Positions 1-9,132 of a DNA stretch of 64,000 nt are shown here, one piece after another (within the stretch, counting starts at the first letter, position 1; each line of letters starts with the position of its first letter). The DNA lies in assembly GCA_944324285.1 (NCBI GenBank), contig CALUVR010000005.1, positions 1 through 64,000 on the forward strand, in the 5' to 3' direction. Origin of the DNA: Candidatus Gastranaerophilales bacterium. Lineage in GTDB: Bacteria; Cyanobacteriota; Vampirovibrionia; Gastranaerophilales; Gastranaerophilaceae. The notes under the pieces were generated by a model. That model was not told the DNA's origin. It saw only the letters and a list, made by a program, of their open reading frames with translations, and searched no databases. Both the position numbers and the translations under genes were made by a program.

Positions 1-387
1 TTTTTTACCTTCCTGTGTCCGCCGGGTTCCACACTCGTGCCCTTCACGATGTTCTTTTTACCCCTCTCCCCTACCCCTCTCCCTCAAGGGGAGAGGGTAT
101 GAAGGTTTACCCCCAATTGTAAAAGGGGGGGAGGGAGGATTTTTTGCCTCCCTTTGTAAGGGAGGTGGCACGTATGTGCCGGTGGGTTTTCTCTTTTAAC
201 CCTCTCCCTCAAGGGGAGAGGGAATAAAAGAAACCAACTCAACATTTCACCTAAATACACTCTTTACATAAATTTCGCCCCCTCACCCCAGCCCTCTCCC
301 GTAGGGCGAGGGGAATAGTCAAGGACCTCGCTTTATTTAAAGCGAGGTCCTTGTTTGCTTTTTATTTACCGATATTAATTACCAGCG
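1..387. repeat. Non-coding stretch of dispersed repeats
   Basis: No credible gene. It holds copies of two repeat families seen throughout the window. One is the CTCTCCCTCAAGGGGAGAGG type (several copies at about 61-310). The other is a CCTCCCTTTGTAAGGGAGG palindrome followed by GTGGCACG..GTGCCGGTGGGTTTT (about 146-190). It ends with a strong hairpin described separately. Confidence 0.8.
321..352. terminator. Strong hairpin downstream of the pseudopilin operon
   Basis: A 14-bp perfect stem (AAGGACCTCGCTTT pairing with AAAGCGAGGTCCTT) has a 4-nt loop. It lies 36 bases past the stop of the minus-strand gene at 388. The T-rich tract follows it on the plus strand, so for the minus-strand operon it would act as a 3' stabiliser or weak terminator. 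It could also stop plus-strand transcription. Confidence 0.6.
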
Positions 388-2583
388 TTACCAGCGGATA
401 ATGATCGCACCTGCGTGTCCTTCTTCTGCAGGTATTGTTTCATAATCCGATGTACAGCTTGCAGGAGGCATTTCGTAGCTGTGTTCAAGCTCGCCGCCGT
501 CAAGCCATTTTCTGTATTCGCCTAACCAGCAGTTATGACGCGAGCCTCCGCCCTGACCACCGTATCCGATACGTTTGGTTTCCATAATCTGGGCAATCTT
601 TTCACTGTCCTGCGGAGCAAGGAAGTTCATGATGTTAGATGAAGCGTTGTCAGGCTGTGGTTTTTCAGGTTTAACCCCACCTTCTTCTCTGGTAGCAGTA
701 GCGCCTTCTCTGTAGCCTTCAAGCCATTCAGGAGCCGTTGTCTGACCGCCTTCACCGCCTTCGCCGCCTTTAGCTCTGATGATTTCGCCGAAAATGGTTT
801 CCTGACCATCTCCGCCTTTGCCGCCGTCAACACCTTTGGCGCCGCCTTTACCGATGATAATCGCAGTATCTTTGTCTTTGAAGGATCTGATTACCATTGT
901 TTTGTATTGTCCCTGCAAGCCAGGTAAACCGTATTGCAGATAGTTCTGGCTGTAGGTGAATTTGAAGGTATAAGTAGTGTTAGCTTCCCAGGTTGAACTG
1001 TTCCATCTCTTAAGACAGTAACCGTAACGACCCGGTGAACATCCTTCCGTAACCTTTGCAGGACTGCATTGTGTTCCTGCGGTACCTGCAACACCGTTGC
1101 TGTTACAAGTTGCGGCAGTTCCACCTCTCGGAGAGTTTTGCGCATTTACGGTATCAATACCCTGTTCTGAACTTCCGAATTTGATTGTACTGTTTCCGGC
1201 AATAGCTTCTCCGTTTTCAGGACGCCCGCTACATGTGAAACAAGTTTTACTATTTGAGTAGTGTGGGCTATCATATTCCGGTGAAAGGTTATAAGTAGGA
1301 TAACAATCATTACCATCTCTACCTTTTGCAGGCATACTCACAACCTCGTGAACCAAACCGATACCGCCATGTTTGATGTTACTGCGGCAAACAGCTCCGC
1401 CGGCACCGGCTCCGCCTGTATGAGTTGCAGTACTGTATGAATAATAGTTTTGATGTTTATCACAAACGGTATAGTAATTTACAACTGATCTTGTGTAATA
1501 ATTTGTCGTGTAATTAGTACATCTGCTGTACGTATAAGTATATGAATATGCTAAAAGATCATTATTTATTGAGAATAAAAATGCATTATTCGGATGGAGC
1601 ATTGCAACTTCGTTATTCGGATTATAGAATCTGAATTTAGGTAAATCTAATCTCAATTTTTTATCTTTCAGAATGTAAGAATCACTTCCTGAGTGACCCG
1701 GCTTAGGTAAGAAAACGTTGATACCGCCATTCAGACCGCTTTGACCTGGATTTTGTTTACCTGTAGATGTTGCGGAACCGTTCGGTTTAACGTTATAATA
1801 CCCGCTATTATCATTGTGGTTAACCGAATGGCTACCTTTATCTGATGTTGTAGGGTTGCTCGGAGTACTTCCCGGGGTGTGAGAAGAGCTTGAACTTCCT
1901 CTGTCAGAATCATGCGAAGATCCTGATGTAGAAGTTCCGGAACTGGAATCACTGCTGTGATAATATGTTGAAGTATAAGTTGTCCAGCTTGTACAAGATG
2001 TCCTTCTATAGGTAGTTGTAGTTGTATAAGTTTCCCGGTGATTGATGGTACACGGGTATGAATCACTTCTGTTTGCATATAACTGGTCACCGCCTTTACC
2101 GGAACCTGCACCGATTACAAACCCGTATATCTGACCGCCAAAGTCCTGAAAATCTTTTCTTGTGATATCTCTTTGTGCAGTAGATACCATATATTCAGTG
2201 ATACCGATAGGGTCAAGCTGCTCAGTGAAAGGACCGAGGCTTGTATAGGTACCACCTGTGTATCCGGAATCACCGCCGCCCCCGCCGCCGCCGATAGCAG
2301 AAACATGGAAGTATGACACTTTTTCAGGAGGGTCAAATTTACACTGCGATACATTCCTGTCAAATACTACTTTAGACAAAGCTTTCCCTGAAAGACGAAT
2401 TTCATGAAGCTGATTGCCGTCATAGTAGCACATATATGCGCCATGATTTGCAGGACGCGGCATTTTAAAATGTTTTTTGGTTACAACAGGCGTCAGTGCC
2501 GCTGTAATCAATGAAACAAATAAGAGCAGAAGCATAAGTTCTACCATTGAAAATGCTTTTCTCATTCGTTTTGTCAATTTCAT
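388..2583 (-). CDS. Glycine-rich prepilin-like protein (731 aa)
   Basis: The N-terminus is a type IV prepilin signal: a basic leader MKLTKRMRKA, predicted peptidase cleavage before Phe11, Glu at mature position 5 (FSMVEL) and a hydrophobic helix to about residue 34. It should be an inner-membrane or pilus-associated pseudopilin. Unlike normal pseudopilins (100-200 aa) it is very long. A CYYDGNQ motif (Cys52) and CKF (Cys81) are followed by a run of seven Gly (98-104), a Ser/Thr/Tyr-rich low-complexity stretch at about 190-250, further GGxGG repeats and a C-terminal GAIIIRW. The two genes upstream in the operon share this plan. A good Shine-Dalgarno (GAGGAGG) lies just before the ATG. The glycine-rich part recalls phage tail-fibre-type glycine-rich domains (inference). 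Function unknown. Confidence 0.75.
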   Translation of the reverse strand: MKLTKRMRKAFSMVELMLLLLFVSLITAALTPVVTKKHFKMPRPANHGAYMCYYDGNQLHEIRLSGKALSKVVFDRNVSQCKFDPPEKVSYFHVSAIGGGGGGGDSGYTGGTYTSLGPFTEQLDPIGITEYMVSTAQRDITRKDFQDFGGQIYGFVIGAGSGKGGDQLYANRSDSYPCTINHRETYTTTTTYRRTSCTSWTTYTSTYYHSSDSSSGTSTSGSSHDSDRGSSSSSHTPGSTPSNPTTSDKGSHSVNHNDNSGYYNVKPNGSATSTGKQNPGQSGLNGGINVFLPKPGHSGSDSYILKDKKLRLDLPKFRFYNPNNEVAMLHPNNAFLFSINNDLLAYSYTYTYSRCTNYTTNYYTRSVVNYYTVCDKHQNYYSYSTATHTGGAGAGGAVCRSNIKHGGIGLVHEVVSMPAKGRDGNDCYPTYNLSPEYDSPHYSNSKTCFTCSGRPENGEAIAGNSTIKFGSSEQGIDTVNAQNSPRGGTAATCNSNGVAGTAGTQCSPAKVTEGCSPGRYGYCLKRWNSSTWEANTTYTFKFTYSQNYLQYGLPGLQGQYKTMVIRSFKDKDTAIIIGKGGAKGVDGGKGGDGQETIFGEIIRAKGGEGGEGGQTTAPEWLEGYREGATATREEGGVKPEKPQPDNASSNIMNFLAPQDSEKIAQIMETKRIGYGGQGGGSRHNCWLGEYRKWLDGGELEHSYEMPPASCTSDYETIPAEEGHAGAIIIRW

Positions 2584-2613
2584 ATCCTCCTCATTTATCT
2601 GTAATCCTAATTT

Positions 2614-3666
2614 TTACCAAGTTATAAATACTGCGCCGTTATTTCCTGCTCCGCCCGGAGCGCCGCCTTGACCCGGCTTGTATTCCGCGATACCTGTTTC
2701 AATCCCCATCCCTTCAAGATAACTCATAATAAGCGATGGTGTAACCGTGTCGCTGCGGTGTAGGTCAAATGTCAAGACCATTGTAAAAAGTATAGGGTAC
2801 GATTCTTCCAGTGCAACAAGCAGCGGCTGGAAAAATTCAGTTCCCCTATATGCTTCCAAAAATGCAGCCAAATCCAAATTGTATTCATCCAGAAGCCCCT
2901 GATCGTAATATGTTATGGTGGCTTCTCTTTCGTTCAGGACAGGAGGTTTCAGCCATTCATCCGAACTTCTTTGTATTATATCTTTCTGCAAATCCAAATA
3001 TTTTGTTTTATACACTGATGCCGAAAAACAATAACTTACTTCAATTTTGTCATCTCTAATCTGGCACAACGGTATAGAACCGCACGCAATATCCATACCG
3101 CTGGAGGAAGTACCTTCTGTAATTGCGCACTGTTTTATATCACGGGCGGTTGTATCTTTAAGTTCACGGTTGGACTTGCCGCCCTCTGCCGTAAAGATAG
3201 GTCCGCCGCCACCTTTTTTATCATCTTCATAATAAACACTCGTTGATGTACCATTAGCACCAACTCTGCCGCCTTTACCAGGAGTCATAACAAATGCTGT
3301 TCTTGCTGATGTATGGAATGAACTGTAGAATTGTCCCGGCTCTCCGCCGTTACCGCCTGAGCCGCCGCCGCCGCCGCCAATTGCATTGATTACGATATAT
3401 TTGGCGTATATAGGCGGGTTAAACCTGCATTCAGTTACTGCCTGCGCTCCGCCTGAACTGGAACCCTGGAACAATTGCTGGTATAGCTGGTTGCCTTTAT
3501 AGTAACATTCAAATCTGCCATGACCGTCGGCTTCAGCTTTCGGTTTATTACGTTTCGGGATAACTGATGCGCTGACTGCCATAAATATTGAAACTACAAG
3601 CATTACAACACAAGCTTCAAATAATGAGAAGCCAGGCTTTTTATATCGATTTAACGTTAATTTCAT
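2614..3666 (-). CDS. Glycine-rich prepilin-like protein (350 aa)
   Basis: The start at 3666 is chosen because its ATG overlaps the stop of the preceding gene (TAATG), which suggests translational coupling. Longer versions reading back to 3672 or 3747 would overlap that gene. A leader ending KKPG is followed by FSLFEA (cleavage after Gly, Glu at +5) and a transmembrane helix. The order seen in its neighbours follows: CYYKGNQLY, a CRF motif, INAIGGGGGGSGG and a C-terminal GAVFITW. It is the middle gene of the three-gene operon, 30 bases upstream of the 731-aa paralogue. Probably a pseudopilin processed by a prepilin peptidase that is not in this window. Role unknown. Confidence 0.72.
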   Translation of the reverse strand: MKLTLNRYKKPGFSLFEACVVMLVVSIFMAVSASVIPKRNKPKAEADGHGRFECYYKGNQLYQQLFQGSSSGGAQAVTECRFNPPIYAKYIVINAIGGGGGGSGGNGGEPGQFYSSFHTSARTAFVMTPGKGGRVGANGTSTSVYYEDDKKGGGGPIFTAEGGKSNRELKDTTARDIKQCAITEGTSSSGMDIACGSIPLCQIRDDKIEVSYCFSASVYKTKYLDLQKDIIQRSSDEWLKPPVLNEREATITYYDQGLLDEYNLDLAAFLEAYRGTEFFQPLLVALEESYPILFTMVLTFDLHRSDTVTPSLIMSYLEGMGIETGIAEYKPGQGGAPGGAGNNGAVFITW

Positions 3667-4865
3667 TACCATAAGATTACCACCGCTCCGGTTCCGCCGT
3701 TTTGAGGTTTGCAAAGAAGTCCTTCTTTTACTTGACCGTCTACGCAATTATACGTGCCGCTGCGTTTTTGACACGAATGCTGCGTGCTGCTCCTTGAACA
3801 ATCGCTGTTTGCCGTCGGATTTTTTGATAAATACGATTTGAAAGAAATTCTGCTGGAAAGATTTACTCCTTCTATAGTATATTTAAGTGTCGATGCAGTG
3901 TTATTTATATAAGAGTATGCACCGCCGCCGCCATCTCCCGGTTGAAGTCCGGATTCAGCGATAAATGATTTCAATGTTTCGTCAACATTTCCTTCAATAT
4001 TTTCTACAAAATCAACTGCCTGACGCTTGCGGGCTGAGATATCGGCAAGTCCGTAATCACTCGGAACACCTCCATACAGCCAAAGTTTGGAAGCACCTGC
4101 GACAGCACCGCCTTTACCGCCCTTGGCTCTGATAAGTTCTACCGTTGTTTTTGCACCCGTTGTTTCATCTGTTTCTATGAAATTGACAACCGTATCAGTC
4201 CCGTCTTTACCTTTATAATCACCTGTTGAAGTCCCTGCAAAACCGGCTTTTCCTGGAATCATTTCAACTTCCTTGGAAGAATCCAGCTTTGTGAAGAACA
4301 TTGAAATTCTTTCTCCCTGCAAACCACCGTAGCCAAATTGCATTTCGGCAACTTTTACCGTTACAACGGCAGTATTAGACATATTATCAGGAGTGTTGTT
4401 CGGGAACTGATATCCGCCGTCACGCAGCTCTTTTACCCAATCTGCAAACAATTGAGGGGCAGAGTTTCCATAATAATCAGTCGCTGTAAACACCGTCGAA
4501 GTATTCGTCGGAGTTTTCTTTACATAAGCACCGCCGCCCCCGCCGCCGACTGCGTGAATTAATACATAAATACTTGATGTCGGCACCTTAAACCGGCATT
4601 TATCTACAACTTTAGGTTCGTTTGTTATGCCGCCTTCCATCGCGGATGCTTCTACTATCTGGTTTGCGGCATTTCTGTAACATTCGTATCTTCCGTGAGC
4701 GCCGCGGGTTGTTCGTTCTGCATATATCTTCTTAGTTACGGGAGGAAGCGCCAATACCATTAAGGACACAATAAGCATTACCAGAAGCATTTCAGCCAAT
4801 GTGTAGGCAAATGTATATTTTCTTGCGCGTATCTGTTTTATTTCATTTTTTATGATATCAAACAT
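3666..4865 (-). CDS. Glycine-rich prepilin-like protein (399 aa), first gene of operon
   Basis: It carries a prepilin-type leader of 20 residues, then YTLAEMLL (Ala at -1, Glu at +5) and one hydrophobic helix. Conserved with the two downstream paralogues are GRYECYR, a CRF motif, IHAVGGGGGGA and a C-terminal GAVVILW. Internal GGKGG and GDGGGG stretches are present. It also has a cysteine cluster near the C-terminus (DCSRSSTQHSCQKRSGTYNC). The Shine-Dalgarno before 4865 is weak. It is presumably the promoter-proximal gene, with nearly 480 non-coding bases upstream. The family is not recognised beyond the pilin-like N-terminus. Confidence 0.72.
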   Translation of the reverse strand: MFDIIKNEIKQIRARKYTFAYTLAEMLLVMLIVSLMVLALPPVTKKIYAERTTRGAHGRYECYRNAANQIVEASAMEGGITNEPKVVDKCRFKVPTSSIYVLIHAVGGGGGGAYVKKTPTNTSTVFTATDYYGNSAPQLFADWVKELRDGGYQFPNNTPDNMSNTAVVTVKVAEMQFGYGGLQGERISMFFTKLDSSKEVEMIPGKAGFAGTSTGDYKGKDGTDTVVNFIETDETTGAKTTVELIRAKGGKGGAVAGASKLWLYGGVPSDYGLADISARKRQAVDFVENIEGNVDETLKSFIAESGLQPGDGGGGAYSYINNTASTLKYTIEGVNLSSRISFKSYLSKNPTANSDCSRSSTQHSCQKRSGTYNCVDGQVKEGLLCKPQNGGTGAVVILW

Positions 4866-5343
4866 TCCATATCCATTCTTATTGCAAAGCGGTGTTTAGC
4901 TTTGTCTTGCCCGTGTCCTAAAGCTTTAAAATAATTCTTCCGTCAGTTCAATATTAGTTGCAACCCTATTCTTTATTATAACATACCGCTTATATTTTTG
5001 CAACATGTCATGAAAATAAAAAACACCTTTCTTAACGCGACAGTACTTGAATTTTACTAAATCCTAAAGGAGGTATCTTTTTCACTCTAGCCTTACTGGA
5101 AAAAGTTATCGTAAGGGTCTTTTCGCAAAATACTCACAATTTTTGTAAAAATTTATGTAAAAAGGGTTTAAAAATTATAAAAATTGAATTATACTACAAA
5201 TGTAATATGTGTAGAAAGGGTTTATTTTTTAACTTAATATAAACAATATTGCCATCTATATGACGTATTGTAATTTGGTGTACTGACAAGTAAAATTGTT
5301 TAAGGAATGTTAAATTTGCATGCAAATTTGACAATTATTTATC
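4866..5343. other. Intergenic region between divergent genes, with an orphan Shine-Dalgarno-like site
   Basis: No gene was found. An AAAGGAGGT sequence at about 5066-5074 has no ATG/GTG/TTG-initiated frame of useful length after it. It is followed by a small stem-loop (CCTTAC at 5091-5096 with GTAAGG at 5111-5116). The region must hold promoters for the pseudopilin operon (minus) and the cyclic-di-GMP gene (plus), but I cannot place them convincingly. I compared it by eye with the GEMM cyclic-di-GMP riboswitch consensus and saw no match. Confidence 0.5.
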
Positions 5344-7341
5344 TTGACGGTTTTTGAGAAGGTAAACAGGCAGGCGGAAATTTTGGAAAAAAATTTAAAA
5401 AAAGAAAATAAAGAATCAATAACCAAACGTTCTGGGCGCAGAACCGTAGAGAAGGTTTCAAATCCTATCACACGGGAAAAATCTCCTGTTGAAATCAAAA
5501 CTTCCGCCAAAATCAAAAAGAAGAGTTCAGAAAAAGAAGAAAAAATACCTGTAATATCTCCTATTGTCAATAATGCAGAAATTGTTGCACGTTTAAATAA
5601 TTTTAATCTGAGCAAAAGTACCAACAAGCTGTATGCCGGCTATTTGACGAACCCGCTTGCTGCCGGCAGACCTGTTGACTATGTGGAAATGCTTCTGGAG
5701 ATGAATACCGCTTTAAAAGGTAAAAAAACTCTACACGAACTTTATACTGTCCTGCATGAATTATTCTCGGATAAACTTAACTGCTCATTTACAGGCTTTG
5801 GACTTTTCCACGAAAAATCAAAGTGTATTAATTTGAAACTCACAACCAAAATGGGCAGCACCTATTCTTCAAAAATATTCCTCTCTGATGAACAAAATCC
5901 TGTTGTCGAATGCTTTAAAAACGCTTCTACAGTGCTTTTAAAAGATAATAAATTCCTGAATATTCCGTATATGCAGCCATCTTCGACTATTATTCTCCCG
6001 CTTGTTTCAATTAACAACAATATGGGAGTTCTTATTCTCGGAAAAGACAACACTGACTGCAATACAGGATTATTATCATTTGTCGCAAGCTATGTTGCAA
6101 TATTTGCGCAAAACGTTGAGCTGCTTGAAAAAACCAACAAATTCGCAAACACTGATACCCTCACAACCCTCTATAACCACAGAGGATTTCAGGAGGTTCT
6201 GGCTAATGAATTAAAGCTTGCTGAAGATACTCATACAGAACTTTCCATCATAATGTTTGATATAAATAACATCTCAAAAATTAACCGTGAACTCGGACAC
6301 GCAAAAGGTGACGAGGTTATAAAACTTCTTGCGGAAAAGGTGAAGCAGAATATGCGTTCAACTGATAAGGCAGGGCGTTATGGCGGGGATGAGATTGCGA
6401 TAATCCTCCCGAACACAAGCACGAAAGACGCAAAATACCTTGCAGAATATATAACTTACACCCTTTCCTGCTGTTTTGTGGATGATGTGGGACCGGTAAA
6501 GGTGTCTGTCGGAATTTCAACATATCCTGACTGTTCAATCAATCAGGAAAAATTGCTTATCCTTGCGGAACAGGCAATGTATATCTCTCAGGCACGCGGG
6601 TACAAAGAAGGAATGTCCGCTATCATAAGCTCTTCTGATTTCGATTTTTGGGACGATGCCGCGCTCAATTCTTTTGCAGAAGTAGTTGCGAAACGGCACG
6701 CGCAGCTCGGTATCAACTTTGAAGAGGAACTTGTACATAAGTTTAATAACGAACAAATTATTTCCCAAAACCACCTGATGGAACTTGCAAATTCGCTTGC
6801 AGGCGCAATTGACGCAAAAGATCCTTATACAAAAGGTCACTCGACATCTGTTTCCAGATATTCTGAAGCACTTGCGCGCGCAATAAATCTTCCTGAAGAT
6901 GAGGTGCAGAGAATTACATTAGGTGCATTATTACATGACGTCGGAAAAATCGGAATTCCTGAGAATGTCCTCAAAAAACCGGGCAAACTTGAAGATGATG
7001 AATGGGAAATTATGAAACAGCACCCTGTGATAGGCGCAGAAAAAGTTCTTATGCCGAATGAAGCCCTGCGTGACCTCATTCCGATGGTAAAATACCACCA
7101 CGAGCATATCGACGGTTCCGGCTATCCAGAACATCTTAAAGGTGAAGAAATTCCGCTCTCTGCCAGAATTGTTGCAGTAGCTGACGCTTTCCACGCACTC
7201 ATAAGCGACAGACCATACCGAAAAGGTCTCGGTGTTGAAAAGGCATGCGAAATCCTTAAAGACGGCGCAGGAAAATTTTGGGATAAAGATTTAGTACGGC
7301 ATTTTATATCAATAGCTCCGTCACTATCCACAAGCATTTAG
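5344..7341 (+). CDS. GAF-GGDEF-HD-GYP cyclic-di-GMP signalling protein
   Basis: A single 665-aa protein with a Lys-rich N-terminus (about 1-70), a GAF-like region (about 105-245), a GGDEF diguanylate cyclase domain and a C-terminal HD-GYP phosphodiesterase. The cyclase signature is RYGGDEIAI near residue 345. An RSTD inhibitory-site motif lies five residues before GGDE, which suggests product inhibition. HD-GYP residues are HDVGKIGIP near 531 and HIDGSGYP near 588, so both catalytic halves look intact and the protein may both make and degrade cyclic-di-GMP. There is no transmembrane segment, so it is cytosolic. The start is uncertain. The frame opens at 5332 and the first possible codon is TTG at 5344 without a clear Shine-Dalgarno; a TTG near 5383 is an alternative. 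Confidence 0.9.
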   Translation: MTVFEKVNRQAEILEKNLKKENKESITKRSGRRTVEKVSNPITREKSPVEIKTSAKIKKKSSEKEEKIPVISPIVNNAEIVARLNNFNLSKSTNKLYAGYLTNPLAAGRPVDYVEMLLEMNTALKGKKTLHELYTVLHELFSDKLNCSFTGFGLFHEKSKCINLKLTTKMGSTYSSKIFLSDEQNPVVECFKNASTVLLKDNKFLNIPYMQPSSTIILPLVSINNNMGVLILGKDNTDCNTGLLSFVASYVAIFAQNVELLEKTNKFANTDTLTTLYNHRGFQEVLANELKLAEDTHTELSIIMFDINNISKINRELGHAKGDEVIKLLAEKVKQNMRSTDKAGRYGGDEIAIILPNTSTKDAKYLAEYITYTLSCCFVDDVGPVKVSVGISTYPDCSINQEKLLILAEQAMYISQARGYKEGMSAIISSSDFDFWDDAALNSFAEVVAKRHAQLGINFEEELVHKFNNEQIISQNHLMELANSLAGAIDAKDPYTKGHSTSVSRYSEALARAINLPEDEVQRITLGALLHDVGKIGIPENVLKKPGKLEDDEWEIMKQHPVIGAEKVLMPNEALRDLIPMVKYHHEHIDGSGYPEHLKGEEIPLSARIVAVADAFHALISDRPYRKGLGVEKACEILKDGAGKFWDKDLVRHFISIAPSLSTSI

Positions 7342-7342
7342 G

Positions 7343-8023
7343 CTATTTTTTTCTGAAAATAATTGAACCCGGCACTATTAATGCCATATCTATCTGTTTT
7401 TCAAGCTCTTGAATATGAACAGGCAGCTGTCCGAAAAACGGTCTGTATTTTTCAGGGTTGCGGTTTTCTGAAACTCTTAAAATTCTCATCCTATCCATTG
7501 CATAATCCCAGAACACCTGAGCGTCCATGACTTCGGGCGGATAAGCTGGATAGGCACCTGCCGCTCCGCATTCCAAATCCTCTATAATATAATATCCCCC
7601 AGATTTCAACATAGGAAAAAGCATTTCAAAAGATCGCCGCTGGTCGCCCCACGCATGTGAACAATCATCAATAATACATAAAATATCATTATATACAGCA
7701 AGCTTTTCTGGCAAATCGCCAGCAACCGCGTTTGAACAGATAAATGAAATTCTATCTTCTTCAAGAGAAGATAATTTTGAATTTAAATCAATACCTACTA
7801 TATGTCCTGCAGGGAAATATTCTTTCCACATTTTTAAAGATGCGCCGGTAAAACATCCTAGTTCGACAAGGGTAAATGTTTCATCTCTCAGCGGTGCAAG
7901 AAAAATCTCATACTGCCTTAAATAATCATGCCCGTCAATAACATTACCGCGTATTGTGTATTTGGAAGCCTTATCAGTATTATATTTAAGCCCCAGTTCG
8001 TCCAGAATGCCCAATCCGTTCAT
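7343..8023 (-). CDS. Class I SAM-dependent methyltransferase (CmcI / macrocin-type)
   Basis: A 226-aa protein with SAM-binding motif I ELGCFTG at residues 54-60, followed by HIVGIDLNS. It has a metal/substrate-type IIDDCSHAWGDQ motif near 116 and YYIIEDLE near 145. The N-terminal LGLKYNTDKASKYT resembles sugar/macrolide O-methyltransferases and the cephalosporin hydroxylase-like family (family knowledge). The likely role is O-methylation of a surface sugar or secondary metabolite; the substrate cannot be deduced. A good Shine-Dalgarno (AAGGAG) precedes the start. It converges on the cyclic-di-GMP gene with a single base between stops and no terminator. Confidence 0.8.
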   Translation of the reverse strand: MNGLGILDELGLKYNTDKASKYTIRGNVIDGHDYLRQYEIFLAPLRDETFTLVELGCFTGASLKMWKEYFPAGHIVGIDLNSKLSSLEEDRISFICSNAVAGDLPEKLAVYNDILCIIDDCSHAWGDQRRSFEMLFPMLKSGGYYIIEDLECGAAGAYPAYPPEVMDAQVFWDYAMDRMRILRVSENRNPEKYRPFFGQLPVHIQELEKQIDMALIVPGSIIFRKK

Positions 8024-8164
8024 TTATATCTCCTTTTGATAATCTAGTGCCGCCGATTTTCGCCGGTTTCTTGGATTTATTCATAATTGTACTATTATCT
8101 TTGGTATTATGCAAATTATTTACTTTCTAATGAGTTGAAACGGCTTATTCCAAAACATATCCGC

Positions 8165-8192
8165 TTGCATAATTTCAAAAATAGTGTATAAT
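8165..8192 (+). promoter_or_regulatory. Sigma-70-type promoter of the zinc-ribbon gene
   Basis: TTGCAT (8165-8170), a 16-bp spacer and TATAAT (8187-8192). A short GGAGG..CCTCC stem follows in the leader, before AGGAG and the ATG at 8248. Confidence 0.65.
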
Positions 8193-8247
8193 AGTCAAAT
8201 GGAGGATTGAAAACCCTCCCGATATTTACTAAACCAGGAGAACACAA

Positions 8248-8532
8248 ATGTACCAAGATGAAAAACTGATTTGTGAAGATTGCGGAGCTGAATTTATCTT
8301 CACAGTGGGCGAACAAGAGTTTTATGCAGAAAAGGGTCTCGTAAACAAACCCAAAAGATGTCCTGAATGCAGAAAACAACGCAGACAGAGAAACAGAAGA
8401 CAAAGAAGAATGTATGACGCAGTATGTTCTAAATGCGGAGCTCAAACTCAAGTTCCGTTCAAACCAATTCCGGGCAAAGAAGTTTATTGCAAGGAATGTT
8501 TTGTAAAAACTACGGAAGCTGCTGCTGAATAA
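8248..8532 (+). CDS. Double zinc-ribbon protein, CxxC-x17-CxxC type
   Basis: A 94-aa protein with two zinc ribbons. The first uses C9-x2-C12 and C38-x2-C41. The second is C60-x2-C63, exactly 17 residues, then C81-x2-C84, the spacing that defines the CxxC-x17-CxxC family. Between them lies a very basic stretch (RKQRRQRNRRQRR, about 42-54) suited to nucleic-acid binding. Such proteins are widespread but uncharacterised; a role in RNA or DNA binding is inference. It is a monocistronic unit with its own promoter, Shine-Dalgarno and strong terminator, which suggests substantial expression. Confidence 0.85.
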   Translation: MYQDEKLICEDCGAEFIFTVGEQEFYAEKGLVNKPKRCPECRKQRRQRNRRQRRMYDAVCSKCGAQTQVPFKPIPGKEVYCKECFVKTTEAAAE

Positions 8533-8555
8533 GTTTTATATAAGTATTGAAGATG

Positions 8556-8593
8556 CGGCGCCGGCTTTTTTAACAAAAGCCGGCGCCGATTTT
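8556..8593 (+). terminator. Rho-independent terminator after the zinc-ribbon gene
   Basis: A GC-rich 14-bp stem (CGGCGCCGGCTTTT pairing with AAAAGCCGGCGCCG) has a 5-nt loop and is followed by ATTTT. Confidence 0.85.
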
Positions 8594-8599
8594 ATAATT

Positions 8600-9132
8600 G
8601 TCCGAAAAATTATAATAAGTCTCATCACACTTCACTCCTCACTTTTCACTTTTCCAAAAGCTGGATTCTTTCGGGCTAAAGCCCTCAGAATGACGCAGCA
8701 CATTAGCATGTAGTCATTCTGGAAGCGTAGAAAACTGATTGAACGAAAGGTGAAATCAAGGTTTTCTAGCTATGCAGAATCGCAAAATCGTGGAACGCGG
8801 CGGTAATGCGATTGCGGGTCACAGCCCGCAATGACGTAACATTTCTCCTTAAAAACTTGGTAACTTTTCTTTTACCCTCACCCGACACTACGTGCCACCT
8901 CCCTTTATAAGAGAGGCTTGAAATGGACGTCGTTGCAAGCAATCTAGTCTTTTTTAAGTGAATAGTGAGGGGTGAGTAGTGAATGGTTCAACAATAATAT
9001 GTCACTTCACTCTTCACACTTCACTTCTCACATTTCAAAAGCCGATAAAGGTCAGTTGGGCATACCTGCCAGACTACAAGCCTTACTCTTCACATTAAAG
9101 CCTCCACTATCAAGGAAATAGGAACACTTAAT
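8600..9132. repeat. Composite of dispersed repeats, no gene
   Basis: Contains a copy of the GTCATTCTGGAAGCGTAG...GCAATGACGT element (about 8693-8842) and a CACGTGCCACCTCCC-type palindrome piece (about 8890-8925). There are runs of near-identical TCACTTCACTCTTCAC words and a GTTGGGCATACCTGCC palindrome (about 9057-9075). All of these recur elsewhere in the window. Confidence 0.75.

Noticed and set aside
1-387. CRISPR array from the regularly repeated CTCTCCC units
   Set aside because: Spacing and repeat length are irregular, units are palindromic dispersed repeats, and no cas genes are present.
5041-5120. GEMM cyclic-di-GMP riboswitch before the GGDEF/HD-GYP gene
   Set aside because: The conserved cores of the GEMM consensus are absent by eye.
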